Positions 1 to 9,386 of a DNA stretch of 64,000 nucleotides are shown here, one piece after another. Position 1 is the stretch's first letter. Every line of letters begins with the position of its first letter. Under the pieces are notes generated by a model. It did no database searches. It had not been told where the DNA came from and saw nothing but the letters and a program-made list of their open reading frames with translations. The DNA lies in NCBI GenBank assembly GCA_016110215.1, contig JADWQD010000013.1, forward strand, positions 1,178,001 through 1,242,000, in the 5' to 3' direction. Source of the stretch: Capronia americana (taxonomy: Eukaryota; Ascomycota; Eurotiomycetes; Chaetothyriales; Herpotrichiellaceae). The position numbers were made by a program, and so were the translations under genes.

Positions 1-785
1 AGAGACTGCCTCAACCACCCATGCTGCAACTGGGGTCTCTGCATAAGCGCCAGATAGCCGATCGCCAGGCAGTCGGCGCTGCTTGTAGGGCCACCCAGCA
101 GAGAGTTCTTCTCGCCCAGCATATCGCTTAGTGGGTCGAAGAAATCATCTGTGACTGCGTCCAAGCGAAATCGGTTCTTCTGCTGGTTCCGACCGAGTAG
201 ACTCGTGACTGTCTGCTTTGATTTGCGAAGGGATTTGGGTATATGAGCAGTCAAGCCTGTGTTTGCCTTCTTGTCCTCCTCCTCTTGCGCGGTATCCACA
301 TCTAAACTGCTTAACCCCAGGTGTTCCGACCGTTTCTTTGCTTGTTCACGCAATCGATGTGGTATGGTCCAGCTGTTCGGCCAGGTCAAGATGGTCCCCA
401 GGGCGGGTCGCGTGGAGTTATGGTAATTGTCGCTGCTCACATAAAGGCTCAGGTCGAGGAGTGGTTGGCCGCGAGAAATGATGAAGGCTGTTAATGCTGC
501 ATTGTCGGCTTGCTGCTGGGCGCCGAGGTTTTTATTCAGATCCCATTTGCTGCTAGAGACGTCTCGCAAGTAGTTGATGATGTTGATATACCCAGCAACC
601 CAGACATCACCGTCCAGGAGAGCAGGAAGTTCTCCAAGCGGGCTAACGCGCGGGCTGCTTGATGGCACAAGCACCCAGTCCCGGTTCTGTAAAAAGTGGC
701 GCAAATAGATGATTGCGGCTAGACATTGTGCATCAATAGACGGCAGCTCAAAGGCCGGTCCCCAGACGTGCAGTTCAAGCACCAT
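1..785 (-). CDS. SAM37: Sam37/metaxin, mitochondrial outer-membrane sorting subunit (3' end off window)
   Basis: Reading the minus strand from the ATG at 785 gives 261 uninterrupted codons to the window edge. The N-terminus (MVLELHVWGPAFELPSID) and the following GST-like stretch (HFLQNRDWVLVPSSSPRVS, then GELPALLDGDVWVAGYINII) are the Tom37/metaxin N-terminal domain. Near residues 235-255 the block SSADCLAIGYLALM matches the metaxin C-terminal GST-like domain. In fungi this protein is a subunit of the SAM/TOB complex, which inserts beta-barrel proteins into the mitochondrial outer membrane. The C-terminus lies outside the window. It is divergent from the WD40 gene at 1196 and shares a 410-bp promoter with it. 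Family assignment is from recognised sequence; function is from family knowledge. Confidence 0.88.
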   Translation of the reverse strand, partial: MVLELHVWGPAFELPSIDAQCLAAIIYLRHFLQNRDWVLVPSSSPRVSPLGELPALLDGDVWVAGYINIINYLRDVSSSKWDLNKNLGAQQQADNAALTAFIISRGQPLLDLSLYVSSDNYHNSTRPALGTILTWPNSWTIPHRLREQAKKRSEHLGLSSLDVDTAQEEEDKKANTGLTAHIPKSLRKSKQTVTSLLGRNQQKNRFRLDAVTDDFFDPLSDMLGEKNSLLGGPTSSADCLAIGYLALMQRPQLQHGWLRQS

Positions 786-1195
786 TGTCGAGTAACATTT
801 TCTTTGGCAAATGATGCAAAAGCGCTATGGGCGCGACATGCCTTTTCAGTCGCGCGTCCCCGGTACGGCGGTTCACCTATACGCACGCGCTTTAATACGG
901 CGGGCCACGAACAAGGTTGATCCCATTCCACGCCCGTGCACGCCCAATTTCCCTTCACAGGGCGAACTTCGCCGCAACTTTCTGTCAGACGGCTTATCCT
1001 GGCAAGCGAAGGTTTGAATGGCTGGAATAGTTGGGGATCAGGCTCGTCAGACGTGATCACCCACGTGCGATATGCCATCTACCTTGCCACCAACTCCAGG
1101 CTCTTCCTCGGCAACATATCAACTCAAACTCGTTTGATCCTGACCTGCCATATGGTCAGTCCGGAACAGAGGGCTGCGGAGAGTATTACTGATGC
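786..1195. promoter_or_regulatory. Divergent promoter between SAM37 and ERCC8-like gene
   Basis: This 410-bp spacer separates two divergently read start codons. A perfect palindromic E-box CACGTG lies at 1062-1067. Short open frames here are overlapped by the SAM37 start on the other strand and have no family signature. Confidence 0.5.
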
Positions 1196-2728
1196 ATGAA
1201 TCAATTCCGCTTGAGCCAGTCTCTGGGCACGGTCTCGTCAGCATCGTTCCGAAGAAGTCATAATGAGAGCCTGATTGACACCCTTGCACATCAGAAGAAT
1301 ACCGCCTTCGCATGGGCCAGGACCCAGTCTGGCGAAGATGAACAGGATGCCGCCTCTGGAAGCAAGAGGCCACCGCCGTACATTGCCCATCAAGCGGGTG
1401 TGAATTGCCTCGCCATCGATCAGAACGAAGGGCGTTATTTGTTTTCAGGAGGAGCGGATTCCGCTATTCGGCTTTGGGATCTTGAGGAACACGTACACGA
1501 CCAGTGCTCAGCTTCATCGATAACCAAATACACTCCGAAGGCGACACTCACCAAAGCCACCTTAGACTCCCACACTCACGCCTTGACGTCCCTCTCAATC
1601 TACCCATTCGACCCCACCCCCTCGATTCTCCTCTCAACCTCGTACGACAAAACGCTCAAAGTCCATAGTATAACTCCTTTCTCAATAAAACCCATTCACA
1701 CTTTCCAACTCGACTTCACGCCCCACACCCATTCCATCTCGCCACTCCCCAGCTCCACTCCGCTGATCGCAGTTGGCACAACTCACCCCGCCGTCCGATT
1801 GCTTGACCTCCGCTCAGGGCTGAGCACTCATAGCCTAGTCGGACCTAATGGTGCAGTATACACCTCAGCCTGGTCGCCCAAGGTCTCGCACATCCTCGCC
1901 TCTGGCTCCACGGATGGAAAGGTCTTGTTCTTCGACATACGGCGCGCAAACGCAGCGTTCGCCTCGCTGGATCTGGACGACGCGATTGGCGTGATCGGTA
2001 CATCGTCAACCTTAGGGCTAGGCGCTCGAAAAGACTTGCTTGACTTTAATGCGGTGGCACATAACGGGCCTGTGACATCGGTTCAATGGAATTCGTTGGG
2101 TGACAAAATCATCACAAGTGGCCACGACCAGCGTATCCGTATCTGGGACGCCGCTTCCGGCAAAAACGACCTGGTACACTTTGGCCCACGAATTCGAAAT
2201 GAACGACAAGGAGAGTTAAGACCTCTCTTATCACCAAGAGCGTTTCATCGTCCGGGGCAAGAATGCCTCTGGTGGCCAAACGATGATGATAAGGGGATGA
2301 TCTTTCAGCACCACCTGCGTGAAGGCCAGTTGCTGAAGATTCTGAGAACCGAGGGCGTTCAAATTGCGGAAGTACAACAGAAAGGGAAACGGGGCAAAGG
2401 TGGAGGCTCGGGTCAAGGTCGGCTAACTGGTGGAGGCAGAATCAATGGCATGGTATGGCGCATTAATGCCTCGACAGGTGAAGGAATCGAGATGTACACA
2501 GCGCACGGCGATGGCAGAATGTGTGTGTGGTTGCCTTCGTACGCACTCGAGGATGAAGATGATGCAAAAGACGAAAGGAAAAACAAGTCAGCACAACCCG
2601 ACACCAAGGAGCCGGAGAGCACCGCGGTTCCTGTTGTCGATGAGGCCGAGCAAAAGAAGAAACGTAAAAGAGACATGCTTGAAGATATGCTCGGCGGACT
2701 GTCGAAGCAGGCTACCAGGTTTGCTTGA
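1196..2728 (+). CDS. WD40 repeat protein, ERCC8/CSA (Rad28)-like
   Basis: This is a single-exon 510-residue protein. WD40 repeats run from about residue 65 to 325 and again near 410-450, with diagnostic pieces such as YLFSGGADSAIRLWDLEE, LLDLRSGLSTHSLVG, HILASGSTDGKVLFFDIRRA and KIITSGHDQRIRIWDAASG. The repeat order and the phrase following the fifth repeat match the fungal ERCC8/CSA family. That protein is the substrate receptor of a Cul4-DDB1 ubiquitin ligase in transcription-coupled nucleotide excision repair. The C-terminus (residues 450-510) is acidic then lysine-rich, with KKKRKR as a plausible nuclear signal. Other WD40 proteins are possible, but the Arg-Ser-Gly-Leu-Ser-Thr-His segment favours CSA. 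The ATG at 1196 is the first in frame. Confidence 0.78.
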   Translation: MNQFRLSQSLGTVSSASFRRSHNESLIDTLAHQKNTAFAWARTQSGEDEQDAASGSKRPPPYIAHQAGVNCLAIDQNEGRYLFSGGADSAIRLWDLEEHVHDQCSASSITKYTPKATLTKATLDSHTHALTSLSIYPFDPTPSILLSTSYDKTLKVHSITPFSIKPIHTFQLDFTPHTHSISPLPSSTPLIAVGTTHPAVRLLDLRSGLSTHSLVGPNGAVYTSAWSPKVSHILASGSTDGKVLFFDIRRANAAFASLDLDDAIGVIGTSSTLGLGARKDLLDFNAVAHNGPVTSVQWNSLGDKIITSGHDQRIRIWDAASGKNDLVHFGPRIRNERQGELRPLLSPRAFHRPGQECLWWPNDDDKGMIFQHHLREGQLLKILRTEGVQIAEVQQKGKRGKGGGSGQGRLTGGGRINGMVWRINASTGEGIEMYTAHGDGRMCVWLPSYALEDEDDAKDERKNKSAQPDTKEPESTAVPVVDEAEQKKKRKRDMLEDMLGGLSKQATRFA

Positions 2729-3760
2729 ACGAAACGGAGAACATATGTTCTGACTCCGCCAGCGATGTCTTCAAGTTCTGCATAGCAACAAGGAGGGGGC
2801 TCTCTTGAGTCTGCAATAGCCTGTCTGAACCTTGAATTCTAGCCATTGAAGTGCTGCTTGATTTAGCCTGCTCGATTCAAGAAAGACAACCAGACCTTGG
2901 GGCGGCGCAGATGCGCCTGGGACCGAATGTACGGAAACGAATGTTCTCAACAGCATCTAGTCTACGTCCTCACTTATGTGCTCGACAAAGGTGGTGCAAA
3001 TCACAGAGCGGGTTAGAGTAATGTAGAAGACACAAAAGTCACCAGACCAGAAGGTGGAATCAGCCCGACGAAACCTGAACAGACAGGATGTTCTGCCAGC
3101 CTAACCAGGCTCATTTTGCCACGGCTGCCTACATCGAGATCACGATACGTGGACGGGTGGACGGGTACCTGTGATTTACACAACAGTAGATAGCGGCTCC
3201 ATCTTGACATGGCATGTTACCCCATGCACCGAGATTCTCCGGGAACAGAGTTGCACGAGACCATAAATGAGATGGTTGTTTGAGCACAGGATCCAGGGAC
3301 GAGCCGCAGATAAACAACCCGCAGTACGAGAGGAAGAAGAAATCGTCGTCATAAGGACCCTGTTTTTCGAGCTTGCTTTTGGTTGATTTGCTTCTTCTGC
3401 CCTGCATGATCTCTGCATCCTCGTGCTGGCATCCTGGGGAGCTTGATGCCTGGAAATCCCAAATGACGCACCGAATTGCTAGGGTGGAAGCACTTCTAGC
3501 ACATGCCAGCTGCATCACCGCCATCTCCCCACCATCACATCAAGTGGGAGCTTCGCTTCCAACCTTTTCGCAGCGCCAGTCATCCTGTGGGCCGATTGGG
3601 CTGCAATGATCTCAAGTGCCTGGGGCTGCCTCGGGTCCCTTGTCTGCTGATACTTTTACGAGTCAATTTTGAGGATTCATTTTCCCCAGCTTTCTGCTCC
3701 TAAGACTTCAGTTCTCTCTTTCTTTCTCTTCACCCTTCAACTTCATCAACCACACACACA
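2729..3760. other. Intergenic, no gene recognised
   Basis: About 1 kb between two plus-strand genes. Several short frames occur on both strands (for example a 131-codon minus frame at 3129-3524), but none shows a family signature. The last 50 bases before the ATG at 3761 are a pyrimidine-rich run ending in a CA repeat, typical of the core promoter/5' UTR of well-expressed fungal genes. Confidence 0.5.
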
Positions 3761-4753
3761 ATGTCATCTCACGACGACAATCCACCCCGCTCACGCAGGG
3801 ACCGACCACGATTCGACCCTGATGGTGGCCCCAAATACCCTGATGATGCCGACGATAGGCCTGCCCCTCGTCGACCCCGATACGAGACATCCCCCGCACC
3901 GATCGAGCCTCGAGACGAACCTCGCCGCAAGAGAGATATTGATCCGCGGGACATTGAACCCCGCGATGCCAAAGATGACAGGCCAAGCAAAACTGCATCC
4001 AGAAGGAGGAGGAGTTTCGATGATGACGGCGGCCCACCCCGCTATTCAGCGCATGGGAATGGCAATGACGAAGGCTACGGCCGCTCCAAGGGCTACCGCC
4101 AACCCCTCCCCGAAGCAGAAGACATAGGCGAGCCAAAAGGTCGCTCCTCCAGGCACAGAGGCCACGACGATGACTTCGATGCACCTCCCCCACGCCGTGC
4201 CCACACCCAAAGGGAACCCGAGCGTCGCAGGCGAGACGATCCATATGACCGAGAGCCACCCCGCCGGCGAGCCAGCCCCGGAGACAAGTACCACTCTGAC
4301 CGCGAGAGAGGCTACAGATCCCACGACGACCGAGACAGGCGCAGGGGAGACGACGATCGCAGGCACCGCGGAGGTGGCGGCGGCTATGCCTCTGACCGCG
4401 ACCACCGACGTTCCGATCGTGACGTGCGAGACCGAGAACGAGACAGAGAGCGTGATCGTGATAGAGATCGTGACGTACGGGACCGGGACCGAGACCGGGA
4501 CAGGGACAGGGATAGAGACCGCGACCGAGACCACGACCGGGACCGAGACCGTCGTCGCTACGACTCAGACCGAGACCGAGATCGCCACCGAGACAGGGAT
4601 CGCTATGACAGCCGCGACCGAGACAGAAGAGATAGAAAGAAGGGATTCTCCCTCGACAACGTCAACGACATTGTCGAGATGGGTCAGAAGCACTACAAGA
4701 CCGTCGCCCCGATCATCAGCAGCCTCAGCAAGATGTATTTCGACAAGAAATGA
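3761..4753 (+). CDS. Arg/Asp-repeat disordered protein with conserved C-terminal tail
   Basis: A single-exon 330-residue protein of extreme composition. From residue 1 to about 210 it is rich in Arg, Asp, Pro and Gly. Residues 210-290 are an almost pure Arg-Asp dipeptide array interrupted by Glu, Val, His and Tyr. The last 38 residues switch to ordinary protein (GFSLDNVNDIVEMGQKHYK, then APIISSLSKMYFDKK) and look like a short amphipathic helical module. Such RD arrays occur in RNA-binding and splicing-associated proteins (U1-70K type), but no RRM or other folded RNA-binding domain is present. Function is unassigned. The conserved-looking tail argues that this is a real gene and not a translated repeat. 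Confidence 0.7.
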   Translation: MSSHDDNPPRSRRDRPRFDPDGGPKYPDDADDRPAPRRPRYETSPAPIEPRDEPRRKRDIDPRDIEPRDAKDDRPSKTASRRRRSFDDDGGPPRYSAHGNGNDEGYGRSKGYRQPLPEAEDIGEPKGRSSRHRGHDDDFDAPPPRRAHTQREPERRRRDDPYDREPPRRRASPGDKYHSDRERGYRSHDDRDRRRGDDDRRHRGGGGGYASDRDHRRSDRDVRDRERDRERDRDRDRDVRDRDRDRDRDRDRDRDRDHDRDRDRRRYDSDRDRDRHRDRDRYDSRDRDRRDRKKGFSLDNVNDIVEMGQKHYKTVAPIISSLSKMYFDKK

Positions 4754-5223
4754 GCCAGCCTGATGTGCACTTTCATTCACGTCCACGAGGATGCACAATC
4801 AGCGGGGCTGGGTTACCGGACCAAGTTGTTGGCATTGGGGACACAGGAGCGCCTGGCTCCCTGATCCCGAGTGCGGGAATTTGCGTCCAAGAAAGAGAGA
4901 CTGCAGCAGGGCAGGTTCCCTTCTCTTGCACACTGGACCGAACGAAGTAAGGCAAACTGCCTGCTCAACCACGGACCGAAAACGTACCAACTGTAAAATC
5001 ACGAGGGGCGGATTCTTGATGGGACCCCGCGCATAGGGATTCGATTCGAGCCGTCAAAGGCAGCACTGGGGCGGGCTGTAGGAGTTAAGGGAAAGGACCG
5101 GGGCCATCACGGAGGGCGGATGGAAATGACTGGATACCTTATGATTTTCTTTACATCGCATGGCATTGCATGGGATTTAGTATCACATTGCCGGAAGCAC
5201 GCTCAATTCTCGTCTTATCAATA
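4754..5223. other. Intergenic, no gene recognised
   Basis: Non-coding stretch between the RD-repeat gene and the microsatellite. No conserved protein piece, RNA gene or regulatory element stands out. Confidence 0.4.
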
Positions 5224-5500
5224 TCATTTCATTTTCATTTTCATTTTCATTTTCATTTTCATTTTCATTTTCATTTTCATTTTCATTTTCATTTTCATTT
5301 TCATNNNNNNNNNNNNNNNNNNNNNNNNNNNNNNNNNNNNNNNNNNNNNNNNNNNNNNNNNNNNNNNNNNNNNNNNNNNNNNNNNNNNNNNNNNNNNNNN
5401 NNNTTTCATTTTCATTTTCATTTTCATTTTCATTTTCATTTTCATTTTCATTTTCATTTTCATTTTCATTTTCATTTTCAATTTCATTTTCAATTTCATT
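5224..5500. repeat. (CATTTT)n hexanucleotide microsatellite with 99-base assembly gap
   Basis: A perfect six-base tandem repeat (unit CATTTT) runs from about 5227 to 5304, is interrupted by N at 5305-5403, and resumes from 5404 to about 5480 before decaying into variants (CAATTT, CATTCT). Open frames across it (Phe-Ile, Phe-His, Glu-Asn and Lys-Met dipeptide arrays) are artefacts of the six-base period. The phase of the unit differs on the two sides of the gap. Confidence 0.95.
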
Positions 5501-5990
5501 CTCCCTTTCATTTTCGAGTTCAGTTTCGTTTCCAGCTCGACAGGAGGGAGGTAGAGAGGAGACTGGTGCACAAACTACCGGCAGAAATAACATCCATCCA
5601 TCTTCATCGCCTTTTCGCGGAACGGAAAAGTCGGAAAATACGAAACACATCCCGTCTACACTACTTGCAGAGAGGTGCAAAAGTGGAAAGTTTAGAAAAA
5701 TCTGCGCTGTGCATTCTGAGATACTGGATGCCTGATGTCCTCGTAGGGTTTCATTAAATAGACTGATCAACGGATCAACTGATTGACTGGCTGCCTGATA
5801 AGACTGTGTGACTGACAGACTGGAACTCTCGTTACTCCGTCTCCATCTCCTGACCGTCGACTCCGATCACTACCAAACTCACATGGATCTCCCTCTGGTA
5901 GCATGTCTTTCTGGTCGCATTTGTATTATTGGCCCCCCACACACTCAGGTAGCAGTACGTATGCATGCGCACTCACGTTCACACGTACAC
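5501..5990. other. Intergenic, 3' side of monooxygenase gene
   Basis: No gene seen. Between about 5762 and 5822 there is an imperfect run of GACT/GATC-like tetramers. The segment probably holds the 3' UTR of the minus-strand monooxygenase. Confidence 0.4.
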
Positions 5991-8071
5991 TCACGCCTTG
6001 ACGGTCTCGAATCCAGCAAAGCTGGGCAACACGGCGCGGATCTCCTTCTGATACGCTGGAATGCCGCCTGCGTAGTTGACCTGCTCGAATGCCTTGCCCG
6101 GCACGCTTCCGCCCATATCTGCGCGAGGGTAATCAAAGTCAGTGGATCGTGGCAATGGAAATGATAATTTGAAAAGGTGGGCACAGTTGGATCCTAGCCT
6201 CAGCGTGGTGATCACTTACAGGTACTCCGCGTTGTGGGCAGGAGGGTTATGTCCGACAACTCGTTGATGCGGCTCTTCCACTTGTGGCTGGCTTCCTCGG
6301 TGGGGTTGATGTACTTCAAGCCCTGGCGATCGATGAGTTTGATGGCGTCGCGGATCCAGCGGCCTTGGACTTCGACTGCGGTGGGCCCGTTGGCGAGGAC
6401 TGGCGTCACCGGAGTGTCAGTGATTGCAAGGAGAATGGGGCGTGAAAGATGCAAGGAGAATGGGTAGGGACGCTGCCGTCAAGACTTACGGGTTGGTCCT
6501 TGAGGCCCGTAGAGATGGAACAGGTTTGGATACCCGGAGATGGTGGTGCCCAAGTAAGTATACGCGGCTTTCTTCCATTCGTCCTGTAGGGTAGTGTTGT
6601 TGATGGACTTCAAGCCCATGTTCGTCATACCTCCGGTGGTGATATCGAAGCCTGTGGCCAGGGCGATGATGTCGAACTCGTGGTGTTTGCCATCACTTGT
6701 CTTGATGCCGGTTTCGGTGAATTCTTCGATCTTGTTGCCGCCTTTCTCTGAGATGTCCACGATCGTCACGTTGTCTCGGTCCAGAACTTCGTAATAGTTC
6801 TGCTCGAGGCACGGTCGCTTGATGCCAAAAGCGTGGGGTGGTTGTTCCGGGATCAGAATGGCGCGCTTCTCGGGATTCTTGACGCGCGGGGCTTGCTTCT
6901 TTTGCCAGAAGTCGTATACACAGCGGTTGGCTTTCATGTCGAAGAGATAATCCTTGTGGCTGCCTAGCCATAGTCCAAAGCCGGCTTTCTTCCACAGGCG
7001 TTCATACACGGCTTCGCGTTCTTCTGGGCTATCTTCGAACGTGTTGCGTTCCTCAAAATCGTAGGTAAAGCCTGCGAAGTTGCATTCGCGCATACGGAGG
7101 AGGTCTGGGTAGGCTGGGTACAGTGCCTCTTGCTCTGCCTTGGTCAAATCGCGCTTGCCCATCGGAAGGGCTAGGTTGGGAGTGCGTTGGAACACAGTCA
7201 AGTGCTCGGCGGACGGACCCCATTCCTGGATTATCTGCACTCCGGAGGCACCAGTGCCGATGACGGCCACACGCTTGCCATTGGCATTGACGCCTTCTGG
7301 CGGCCAGAACGAGGAGTGATGCATAATGCCCTTGAATTTCTCCATGCTAGGATAGTCTGGAATATACCGCTTCGCGGCAAATCCGGCGGCAATGATCAGG
7401 TACTTCGCTTTGGCGGTACGGCCATCTGCTGTCTTGACCGTCCATTTTCCGGAGTCGGTGTCAAACTCGGAGCTTGTCACGACACTTTCGAATGCACAGT
7501 CTTTGCTGAGATCGCAAACCTTGTCGACGTGATCAAAATATGCCTGGAGTTCGTGGTACTGTAGAACCGTCAGTTGGCAAGCGATTAGAGTACTGTGGCG
7601 ACAGAAGAGAAAAGATATCCATCCCATGCGATGCTGGGCAATCACAGGTTGTCAGATACAGATTGGAGAACAACGAGTACGTACGTCTGGATAGTTGGTC
7701 GTCCAGGTCCAAGTCTTGTAGACTTCGGGAATATTCAACTGATAGATCGGGACTTCAGAGTCGACTCGAGCACCTCCGGGTTGTCAGTAAGGCGCACTTG
7801 GCACTCGGCGGGATTATTTGATACCAGGATAGACGTTCCATCTCCAAGTGCCTCCGAAAGAGGTGCCGGCTTCGTACAAAACCGTCTTGAAGCCTGCCTT
7901 TCGCATCTCATACAACAGGTAAGTGCCACCAAACCCTGCTCCAACAATCAACACGTCGACTTCCAAATTGTCATTGTAAGGATAGTCTGTTTTGCGACGC
8001 CTAGCAAATTGGAACAGGTCTCGCTTCAAGATCTTCTCAGGGAGCTCCTGAGCATCAGACGGGTCGCCCAT
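5991..8071 (-). CDS. Baeyer-Villiger-type flavin monooxygenase, five exons
   Basis: Exons in coding order: 8071-7825, 7773-7685, 7558-6490, 6399-6220 and 6118-5991 (1713 nt, 570 residues). All junctions are GT-AG and keep frame; the first intron is 51 bp with a CTGAC branch site. The FAD Rossmann motif GAGFGG is at 44-49 and the NADPH motif GTGASG at 213-218. The class I BVMO fingerprint FxGxxxHxxxWP is intact at F187, G189, H193, W197 and P198. The C-terminal YMGGSVPGK and PGG-like turn match cyclohexanone/phenylacetone monooxygenase relatives. The family inserts oxygen next to ketones to give esters or lactones using FAD and NADPH. The substrate is unknown. Adjacent genes do not suggest an obvious pathway. 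Confidence 0.87.
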
Positions 8072-9386
8072 TGTGGCCTGAGGATCCTAGGAATTCTGAA
8101 CAGTCGGACAACACCAGGATGGAATGATTGCAATCTGAAGCCCTCGAACCCGCCAGGAGGAAGGCACTCCAGAGATACTTATCCGTGGGAGGCCCCGCTT
8201 CAACCAGGGGAGGCAAACCCGGTGCACCGGATGGAGCAAGCTTCTCCTCCTCGAATTGACTAGTATAGCCAACACAAGGCGAAGTACCTCAATCGAACCA
8301 GGTCAGTGGCTCAAGCGGTTCCGACTGAAACAATTGCTCTGATTCGGCAATGGCCGTCTCATGCATATCCCCCCCGCATCTCCTCCTTTCCACCACCCAC
8401 ACCATATGGACCCGAAAACCCGGGGTAGGTAAGAGACTCCACGTAGACTGAAAGATGATTGGAACTCGAGGCATGACACAACAGTTCTGGGCATCAAACT
8501 CTCGCGTGAAGAGAGCACGGACATGGTTATCCTCGGTTCATCCTCCAGCGTGCACAGAGGTTGAAACTTCCCATGGGCCGAAATGCGACTCGTATCCAAC
8601 GCACTGGGGCATTGGCGTCACGCAGATGAATCCATCATTAGCTTTTGGAGACGACTCACGAGATCGGTAAAGTCAGTTTTCCAGGAGATATGGGACAAGG
8701 AAGTCAAGTCACCTGGCGGCATGACCTTGCGGGGGTCAGACTCGCTTGAGACCAGATCTCCTCATTCAAACGACTTCTGCTAACCGAGTTACTGTATCGG
8801 TCCCTACCTGGCCCATTCGTGCCGGTAGTCGTGCAGTGGCGATCAGCCAGGCCAGGCCAGGCCGTCCACCGCGGACAAGAACATATAGACAAGGTCGACG
8901 CGTGCGGGAACGGTCATATGCGTGCATTCTTTCCGCAGGCAATGATGAAGATAACGTGTGGTGAAAAGGCAAAGTGTACTCTTGGCTTTAAGGACAACGA
9001 AGCTAAACAAGCGAGCGGTCGCTGTCCGGTGTCGACGGCGTTCCTCGAGGCCGTCGAAGGGCGATCCCTTCATCCTTTCCATGGCGCCGCCGACATCAGA
9101 CTTGAGATGAAGTCGGGACACAGGTGAGGCTGAATTGTAGATGTCAACAGCCTGACCCAAACACTCCAAGCAATCCAAGAGAGAGTGCAGGCGAGCACGT
9201 GGATCGGGGAAATTGTAAGGGCAGGGGCTGCGCTTGATTGACTCTTGCCAATCATCCTCGTAGGCGCTTCATCGACTTGCGCAACCAATTGCACTTTCCG
9301 TCAATCAAGGATGGGTTTCAGACACAGAAGCCGTGATCGGACACCAACTTGTCTCCATTTCTCGGCCACAAGATGTTTAGACGACG
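8072..9386. other. Long intergenic region (about 1.3 kb)
   Basis: Lies between two divergent genes and should hold both promoters. Short frames on both strands, for example 8843-9178 minus, lack any recognisable domain. No RNA gene or repeat seen. Confidence 0.4.

Noticed and set aside
3129..3524. 131-codon minus frame between the WD40 and RD-repeat genes
   Set aside because: Cys/Ser-rich random-looking sequence with no family resemblance and overlapping alternative frames.
4046..4534. 162-codon minus frame rich in Val, Ser and Pro
   Set aside because: Antisense of the Arg-Asp repeat array; dipeptide-like composition arises from the repeat.
5120..5770. Phe-Ile, Phe-His, Glu-Asn and Lys-Met repeat proteins
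   Set aside because: Translation of the six-base microsatellite through the N gap; no unique flanking protein sequence.
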